Source: Candidatus Egerieicola pullicola
Lineage (GTDB): Bacteria; Bacillota; Clostridia; Oscillospirales; Ruminococcaceae
Direction: 5' to 3'
NCBI GenBank assembly: GCA_018712465.1
Contig: DVGY01000056.1
Location: 1-10,495, forward strand
Length of the DNA stretch: 10,495 nt
Part shown: piece after piece, positions 6,343 through 10,495 of the stretch
How positions within the stretch are numbered: position 1 is the stretch's first letter
Layout: each line of letters begins with the position of its first letter
Notes under the pieces: model-generated
What the model saw: the letters and a program-made list of their open reading frames with translations, nothing else
What the model was told of the DNA's origin: nothing
Databases searched by the model: none
Program-made: the position numbers and the translations under genes

Positions 6343-6356
6343 GTTTCTTCCCCTCC

Positions 6357-7121
6357 TTAAAAAAGTACATCCTTGAAATCAAATACCGGTCCATCCTTAC
6401 AGACATGGCTCAGATATTCCTGTCCGTCCTTCACCGTACGGCAGGCACAGACCAAACAGGCTCCTACGCCGCAGCCCATCCGCTCTTCCAGGGAAACCTG
6501 ACAGTCCACCCCGTACTGCTGAGCCAACCCGGCCACACCTTTGAGCATGGGGTGGGGTCCGCAGGCGCAGATCAAAGCGGGCTTTTTGGCTTGCAGCTGC
6601 TGCTCCAGAGCCTGGGTCACAAAGCCGTGGAAGCCCATGGTGCCATCGTCGGTGCAGAGAACTACCTGATTGCCCTGACGCTGAAAATCCTCAGTGAGAA
6701 TCACCGCATTGGCGCTGCGGAAGCCAACAATAGCAGTGGCTTTCTGGCCGTATGCTTTGGCTGTTTCCAGCATGGGAGGCACTCCAATGCCGCCGCCAAC
6801 TACAATGATTTCTCCCTCCGGCTGGGCAAAGCCATGGCCCAAGGGTCCCATTACATCCAGATTGTCCCCAATCCGCTTTTCTCCAAGGATCCGAGTGCCT
6901 TCCCCTTTGATTTCAAACACGAACCGCAGGGTGCCCTGATCCCGGTCAATCTCACAGATCGAGATCGGACGGCGAAGAAACAATCCCTCTACCTTTAAAT
7001 GGGCAAACTGCCCTGGCTGAGCCATTGCTGCCATCTCCGGGGCGGAAACGGTAAGATCGATAATATGCCTGGCTAAAATTTCTTTCTTTACAATGGGATA
7101 AACTCCCTGCAAATATGCCAT
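6357..7121 (-). CDS. pyrK: Dihydroorotate dehydrogenase electron transfer subunit PyrK
   Basis: The 254-aa flavoprotein takes electrons from PyrD and reduces NAD through FAD and a 2Fe-2S cluster. The FAD-binding motif is RRPISI (50-55), the nucleotide-binding loop GGGIGVPP (109-116), followed by CGPHPML (187-193). The cluster ligands Cys217, Cys222, Cys225 and Cys241 have the C-x4-C-x2-C-x15-C spacing typical of PyrK. The ATG at 7121 is five bases after AGGGAGGGG. It is the first gene of the minus-strand operon, with a strong promoter about 40 bases upstream. The leader is only about 30 bases, so there is no room for a PyrR-type attenuator. Confidence 0.97.
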   Translation of the reverse strand: MAYLQGVYPIVKKEILARHIIDLTVSAPEMAAMAQPGQFAHLKVEGLFLRRPISICEIDRDQGTLRFVFEIKGEGTRILGEKRIGDNLDVMGPLGHGFAQPEGEIIVVGGGIGVPPMLETAKAYGQKATAIVGFRSANAVILTEDFQRQGNQVVLCTDDGTMGFHGFVTQALEQQLQAKKPALICACGPHPMLKGVAGLAQQYGVDCQVSLEERMGCGVGACLVCACRTVKDGQEYLSHVCKDGPVFDFKDVLF

Positions 7122-7157
7122 AGTAACCCCTCCCTGGGCATCTTGTCATTTGCATTC

Positions 7158-7186
7158 ATTGTAGCATACTTGCCGGGAAATAACAA
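7158..7186 (-). promoter_or_regulatory. Promoter of the pyrK-pyrD operon
   Basis: On the minus strand TTGTTA (7186-7181) and TACAAT (7163-7158) are separated by exactly 17 bases. The start point would be near 7151, giving a leader of about 30 bases. No terminator-antiterminator structure fits in that leader. Confidence 0.75.
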
Positions 7187-7196
7187 GAAAACCCTT

Positions 7197-7231
7197 GTCC
7201 ATTCAGGCACACCACTCCTTTGTGGATGGAC
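7197..7231. repeat. Two-part inverted repeat between divergent promoters
   Basis: GTCCAT (7197-7202) pairs with ATGGAC (7226-7231), and inside it CCAC (7212-7215) pairs with GTGG (7222-7225); the right halves are contiguous and the left halves are separated by nine bases. It lies upstream of both the pyrK and glycosyltransferase promoters, so neither transcript should contain it. Apart from this repeat and the two promoters, I see nothing in the 292-base gap 7122-7413. Confidence 0.4.
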
Positions 7232-7352
7232 TTCACGCGGCCCGTTTGGTGGAAAAAATTCAAAATTCGTTAGATAACCTATAAAGCCGGATTATTCCTC
7301 TTCCTTTTTTGATTTATTGTGCAAAACTTTCCTTGAAATACCGGCCTATCTC

Positions 7353-7381
7353 TTGCGGAATTTGCAAACTTCCAGTATAAT
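7353..7381 (+). promoter_or_regulatory. Promoter of the glycosyltransferase gene
   Basis: TTGCGG (7353-7358), 17 bases and a perfect TATAAT (7376-7381). The transcript would start near 7388 with a leader of about 26 bases carrying AGGAGG. Confidence 0.7.
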
Positions 7382-7413
7382 ATCTCTTAGTCACGGAAGA
7401 AGGAGGAAGAAGA

Positions 7414-8466
7414 ATGAAGGTGCTTCTTTACACGGAGGCCATGAATCTTCTGGGAAAATCCGGCGTGGGCAAAGCCCGCAGCCATCAGATCCGCGCTTTA
7501 GAACAAGTGGGGGTGGAATGGACCATCGACCCCAAAGAAAAAGTAGATCTGGTTCACATCAACACCATCTTTCCCAATTCCCACCGACTGGCCAAGAAAG
7601 CAAAAAAGCAAGGCATCCCGGTGGTATATCATGCTCACAGCACCGTGGAGGACTTTAAAAACTCCTACCTGGGCGCCAACGCCGTAGCGCCGCTGTTTAA
7701 AAAATGGCTCTGCTCCTGCTACCGTTTGGGAGACAGTCTGATTACCCCTACTCCCTATGCCAAGCACTTGGTAGAGAGCTACGGCCTGACTCAGCCCATC
7801 TATCCCTGCTCCAACGGCATTGATCTGGAGTATTACGAAAAAAACGAAGAAGCGGGCCGAGAGTTCCGCAGACGGTTTGGCTTTTCGCCGGAAGATAAAA
7901 TCGTCATGAGTGTCGGCCTGCAAATTGAGCGCAAGGGAATTTTAGACTTTGTGGAATTGGCCAAGCGAATGCCTCAATACCAGTTCATCTGGTTTGGATA
8001 CTCCTCTCCTTGGACCATTCCCGCCAAGATCCGCAAGGCCGTGCGCACCAAGCTGCCCAACCTGCATTTCCCCGGGTACATTGATGAAAAAATTCTCCGC
8101 ACAGCGTACTGGGGAGCAGATTGCTTTTTGTTTTTGACCCATGAAGAAACCGAAGGCATTGTGCTGCTGGAAGCCTTAGCGGCCCGGCAGAAGGTGCTGA
8201 TTCGGGACATTCCCATCTACAAAGAATGGCTGGAAGATGGAAAGAACATCTATAAGGCAGATTCCTTGGACAGCTTTGAAGCCAAACTTCGAGGCATTCT
8301 GGAAGGGGAGTTGCCCGATCTTACCGAAGCCGGATACCAAGTAGCCTATAACCGCAGAATTGAAGCGGTGGGCCAAACCTTGGACACCATCTATCGAGAA
8401 ACCATCCACCGGGTAAAGGCCCGGGAAACGCAGCCGGCCGCCCAACAGACACCAGTCAACGAATAA
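7414..8466 (+). CDS. GT4 glycosyltransferase, glycolipid-synthase-like
   Basis: The 350-aa protein is a GT-B fold, retaining family 4 glycosyltransferase. The acceptor half carries SKSGVGKA-type glycines (16-20), VDLVHIN (44-50), VVYHAHSTVEDF (70-81), ITPTPYAKHLVESYG (110-124) and the linker SNGID (133-137). The donor half has VGLQIERKG (167-175) and the E-x7-E motif at Glu245/Glu253 in EETEGIVLLEAL. The N-terminal pattern resembles streptococcal CpoA/LafB-type enzymes, which add a second sugar to glucosyl-diacylglycerol, the lipoteichoic-acid anchor; this is from memory of the family and needs a search. No transmembrane helix is present, so it would act at the inner membrane face. The C-terminus (ARETQPAAQQTPVNE) looks disordered. 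AGGAGG precedes the ATG, and the gene has its own promoter and terminator. Confidence 0.88.
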   Translation: MKVLLYTEAMNLLGKSGVGKARSHQIRALEQVGVEWTIDPKEKVDLVHINTIFPNSHRLAKKAKKQGIPVVYHAHSTVEDFKNSYLGANAVAPLFKKWLCSCYRLGDSLITPTPYAKHLVESYGLTQPIYPCSNGIDLEYYEKNEEAGREFRRRFGFSPEDKIVMSVGLQIERKGILDFVELAKRMPQYQFIWFGYSSPWTIPAKIRKAVRTKLPNLHFPGYIDEKILRTAYWGADCFLFLTHEETEGIVLLEALAARQKVLIRDIPIYKEWLEDGKNIYKADSLDSFEAKLRGILEGELPDLTEAGYQVAYNRRIEAVGQTLDTIYRETIHRVKARETQPAAQQTPVNE

Positions 8467-8475
8467 TACAAACAA

Positions 8476-8519
8476 AAAGACGTTTCTTGTTCCTGGAAAA
8501 AGGAATGGGAAACGTCTTT
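8476..8519. terminator. Two-way terminator between the glycosyltransferase and the YdbT-like gene
   Basis: Perfect 11-bp arms AAAGACGTTTC (8476-8486) and GAAACGTCTTT (8509-8519) enclose a second small stem, TTCCT (8490-8494) with AGGAA (8501-8505). Read on the minus strand it is followed by TCTTTTTGTTTG, a good T-tract; on the plus strand the tract is short. The right arm overlaps the stop codon of the YdbT-like gene at 8518-8520. Confidence 0.85.
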
Positions 8520-9966
8520 ATTCGTCTGTCGGCGTTAAGATTCCGATTTGCAGCAAAAACTCTTTGGCTTGGGTTTTGTACAATCCCGGCAGCACAATTC
8601 GATTTCTGCCTTCTCCGTAAATATGAAAGATCACATCGCACTGGCCAGTCCGCTTTTGGAAAGGACTTTGCCGAAGCTGAACCATAACAATTCGGTCCCG
8701 GTGAACCATGGTAGTGGTGAGACGGTATCCCTTCATAGTGCGGATGGTAACCCATCCATCCTTCTCTCCGACTCCGGCATGACGGTATCCCCGCCAACGC
8801 AGCCAAAACAGCCAACTCATCGGCAGCCAAAACAATCCCCACACCAACCAAAGGGTAGCGCCGATGCCGTCCACCAAAAGCCCGGAAATCAATGCCAGCG
8901 CCGTCACCACCCCCATAAAGATTGCAGGAAATCCCAGGTAGCGCCAAACGCAGCGGCGGGGAGTAAGCTGATTTGGAGTTTCCTGCCATTCCGGCAGCAG
9001 GGTGGAAGTTTCCCGGCGCAGTTCCAAGAGAGAACAGGATGGCACCAGCAGATTATTGGTCCCGTCCCGCTTGCCGTAACCGCTGCACCGCAGGGTGGCG
9101 TAGCCCATCCCCATGATTCGAGACAGATTACTTTCCACTAAAGTTACAGAATTGATTCGACTGACCATCATATGAGTGTGGTGTTGGCTGACAAGTCCAC
9201 AAGACAGCCGAAGCACATTTTGGCTTCTCCGACAACGGAACCGCAGCAGATAAAACAGGTGGGCCAAAAAGATGCCTGCCCAAAACAACAGCACAATGGC
9301 CGCCAGCACGGCAAACACAGGAGAAAGACTGTTGGAGAAAAACTCTGCGGTCCGCCGCACACTCTCCCGCATGAAGTCTTCCAACTGCCTTCCAAACAAC
9401 CGAATGGCGGTAGTTAAACCGGCAGCAAAGTAGAGCAGACCGGAAAGGTTATTGGTGTTCAGCAAGGCATAAAGAAAGATCCGACCGGTTTTGGCCTGGT
9501 ACCGCTCCTCCACTGGTTCCAATCTGGTGGAAAACAGGGTGTCGATCATCTGGACGCTTTCCTTCCGGGTAAGGGTGAGGGTAACGTCGTAGGTGTGCTT
9601 GCCTCCTCCGTCGGTATCTGCCTGAAGCTTCACTGCCCGCATAGGCCGCAGATACCAAGGCTCCTGACGGCTCAGGTAGGAAATCTGTTCCTTGGGCAGA
9701 AACAGCACGGCGGTGCAAAGGATTCCCTTATACACCCACAATCCTTTTTCACTGTACCGGTACCGCAAAAAAGCCCACCGATATACCCCGCTGCCGATGA
9801 TGACCAGTACCACCAGCAGATCCAGCCAAGCTCCTTGCAGCCAGCCGGCAAATTCTCCGTGAATAATCACATAGATCAGGGTGCGGAGTATGGGGATAAT
9901 TAACAAAAACAGCTTACCGGAGATATTTTCCAGAATGTTGATGGGGTGTTGATAACGCTTCTTCAT
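8518..9966 (-). CDS. YdbT-like membrane protein with bacterial PH (bPH2/DUF304) domains
   Basis: The 482-aa membrane protein has hydrophobic pairs near residues 18-36 and 45-62, 165-190 and 214-241, and 344-364 and 368-388. Each pair is followed by a soluble beta-rich region (about 67-145, 242-325, 392-472), which fits the three bPH2 repeats of YdbT. The third repeat has the clearest signature, VHRDRIVMVQLRQSPFQKRTG at 421-441, with RYRYSEKGLWVYKG (68-81) in the first. In B. subtilis, YdbS and YdbT are linked to the cell envelope and resistance to external antimicrobial compounds; the mechanism is unclear. Its ATG overlaps the stop of the YdbS-like gene (ATGA, 9963-9966), and GAGGAA precedes it, so the two are translated together. 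It ends in a terminator. Confidence 0.87.
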   Translation of the reverse strand: MKKRYQHPINILENISGKLFLLIIPILRTLIYVIIHGEFAGWLQGAWLDLLVVLVIIGSGVYRWAFLRYRYSEKGLWVYKGILCTAVLFLPKEQISYLSRQEPWYLRPMRAVKLQADTDGGGKHTYDVTLTLTRKESVQMIDTLFSTRLEPVEERYQAKTGRIFLYALLNTNNLSGLLYFAAGLTTAIRLFGRQLEDFMRESVRRTAEFFSNSLSPVFAVLAAIVLLFWAGIFLAHLFYLLRFRCRRSQNVLRLSCGLVSQHHTHMMVSRINSVTLVESNLSRIMGMGYATLRCSGYGKRDGTNNLLVPSCSLLELRRETSTLLPEWQETPNQLTPRRCVWRYLGFPAIFMGVVTALALISGLLVDGIGATLWLVWGLFWLPMSWLFWLRWRGYRHAGVGEKDGWVTIRTMKGYRLTTTMVHRDRIVMVQLRQSPFQKRTGQCDVIFHIYGEGRNRIVLPGLYKTQAKEFLLQIGILTPTDE

Positions 9967-10409
9967 ATCGGTTCCTCAAAGGCTGGGGAAAGGGCATAGA
10001 GAATCCGCCGGGCTTCCGTTTCGCTTAAAAAGAACAGCCACACACTTCCTCCCGCTGCTGTTACTCGGATGGAGCGAAGCTTGCACAACCGGCTGATGGG
10101 ATCGCTGAAGGTATTGACGTAACTGACCCGGTTTCGTGGAATGCACACCGTCTTTTGCCAAAACACCCCTTTGCAGACCCAAAAGGAATGGGACTCCAGC
10201 TTGTATTCCGTGTTGAGATACCGCAGGGGCAGATACCAAAACACCATAATCACCGCCGCCAGCCCCAACAGCCACAAGGTCCAAAGTCGAAGGAAAAACC
10301 AGCGTTCCAACAACAGCGCCAACAGAATCTCCAACACGGCAGTGAGCAGCAGCGCCACCATCTCCCACATAACAAAGGCTTTCCGAGGCAGGGATAATCC
10401 GTCCTTCAT
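9963..10409 (-). CDS. YdbS-like membrane protein with one bacterial PH (bPH2) domain
   Basis: The 148-aa protein has two hydrophobic helices (about residues 12-34 and 40-60) followed by one bPH2 domain (about 62-142) with LNTEYKLESHSFWVCKG (65-81) and IPRNRVSYVNTFSDPISR (90-107). This is the YdbS layout, and YdbS usually pairs with YdbT, which is encoded next. The ATG at 10409 is favoured: it overlaps the stop of an upstream frame (ATGA) and AAGGGGAGA precedes it. The frame is open to a TTG at 10469, but that extension (MVSGMRGTAGR...) lies over the upstream coding tail and looks unlike a membrane protein start. Confidence 0.85.
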   Translation of the reverse strand: MKDGLSLPRKAFVMWEMVALLLTAVLEILLALLLERWFFLRLWTLWLLGLAAVIMVFWYLPLRYLNTEYKLESHSFWVCKGVFWQKTVCIPRNRVSYVNTFSDPISRLCKLRSIRVTAAGGSVWLFFLSETEARRILYALSPAFEEPI

Positions 10410-10495
10410 CGCTGCATTCTCCCCTTTTTTCGGAGCCCTACCGGCAGTGCCACGCATTCCCGAAACCAATACCCAAAAGCCACCACCGGATTGAT
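10406..10495 (-). CDS. C-terminal tail of an upstream gene cut by the window edge
   Basis: On the minus strand a frame runs open from the window edge to a TGA at 10408-10406, giving about 29 residues that include NPVVAFGYWFREC and end in LRKKGRMQR. The TGA overlaps the ATG of the YdbS-like gene (ATGA), the same junction as between the YdbS- and YdbT-like genes, which supports a true third member at the 5' side of this operon. The fragment is too short to identify. Confidence 0.55.
   Translation of the reverse strand: MNPVVAFGYWFRECVALPVGLRKKGRMQR

Noticed and set aside
6174..6998. Open frame of 274 codons on the plus strand opposite pyrD and pyrK
   Set aside because: It is antisense to two subunits with conserved motifs throughout; the translation shows no domain.
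7122..7157. PyrR-type attenuator or riboswitch in front of pyrK
   Set aside because: The leader from the mapped-looking promoter is only about 30 bases, too short for competing hairpins.
7453..7479. GKSGVGKA in the glycosyltransferase as a P-loop
   Set aside because: Glycine-rich motif fits the GT-B N-terminal acceptor loop, and the rest of the protein is GT4 without Walker B or NTPase features.
10410..10469. TTG start at 10469 for the YdbS-like protein
   Set aside because: The added residues overlap another coding tail, and the ATG at 10409 forms an ATGA junction with a suitable ribosome binding site.

Overview
The window is an ordinary chromosomal stretch from a Gram-positive Firmicute. 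Several things point to Clostridia, perhaps a gut Oscillospirales-type organism: strong AGGAGG-like ribosome binding sites, sigma-A-type promoters, a PyrK-linked (type 1B) dihydroorotate dehydrogenase, a YdbS/YdbT pair, a glycolipid-type GT4 glycosyltransferase, a DUF1287 protein and a YczE/YitT-type membrane protein. G+C is roughly half by eye. I cannot name a species. I see no tRNA, rRNA, CRISPR array, insertion sequence or phage gene.

Left part (1-3220, mostly + strand). The window opens on the acidic C-terminus of an unrecognised protein, possibly frameshifted, closed by a hairpin terminator. A 110-aa cysteine-rich small protein follows, tail to tail with a LysR-type regulator on the minus strand. 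The regulator is divergent from an aldo-keto reductase. The space between them holds two perfect 8-bp-arm inverted repeats and two good promoters that appear to face each other. After the reductase and its terminator, a promoter drives a membrane-anchored DUF1287 protein with a calcium-loop-like motif.

Middle (3311-7190, minus strand). One long operon appears to run pyrK, pyrD, a histidine phosphatase, ruvX, a YczE/YitT-like membrane protein and a 65-aa membrane protein. It starts at a strong promoter at 7158-7186 and ends at a two-way terminator at 3311-3351. Gaps are short and two genes share an ATGA overlap. PyrK and PyrD together form the NAD-dependent dihydroorotate dehydrogenase of pyrimidine synthesis. 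RuvX is a housekeeping nucleic-acid processing factor. The other members are linked by position only.

Right part (7190-10495). A GT4 glycosyltransferase resembling glycolipid (lipoteichoic-acid anchor) synthases has its own promoter on the plus strand. It converges on a minus-strand operon of a three-domain YdbT-like protein, a one-domain YdbS-like protein and the tail of a third gene cut by the window edge. These three are joined by successive ATGA stop-start overlaps. Both transcription units concern the membrane or envelope.

I found no clear new defence, mobile or biosynthetic system. The best leads are the promoter/operator arrangement between the regulator and reductase, two small uncharacterised proteins (cysteine-rich 110 aa; two-helix membrane 65 aa), and unexplained inverted repeats in three intergenic regions.
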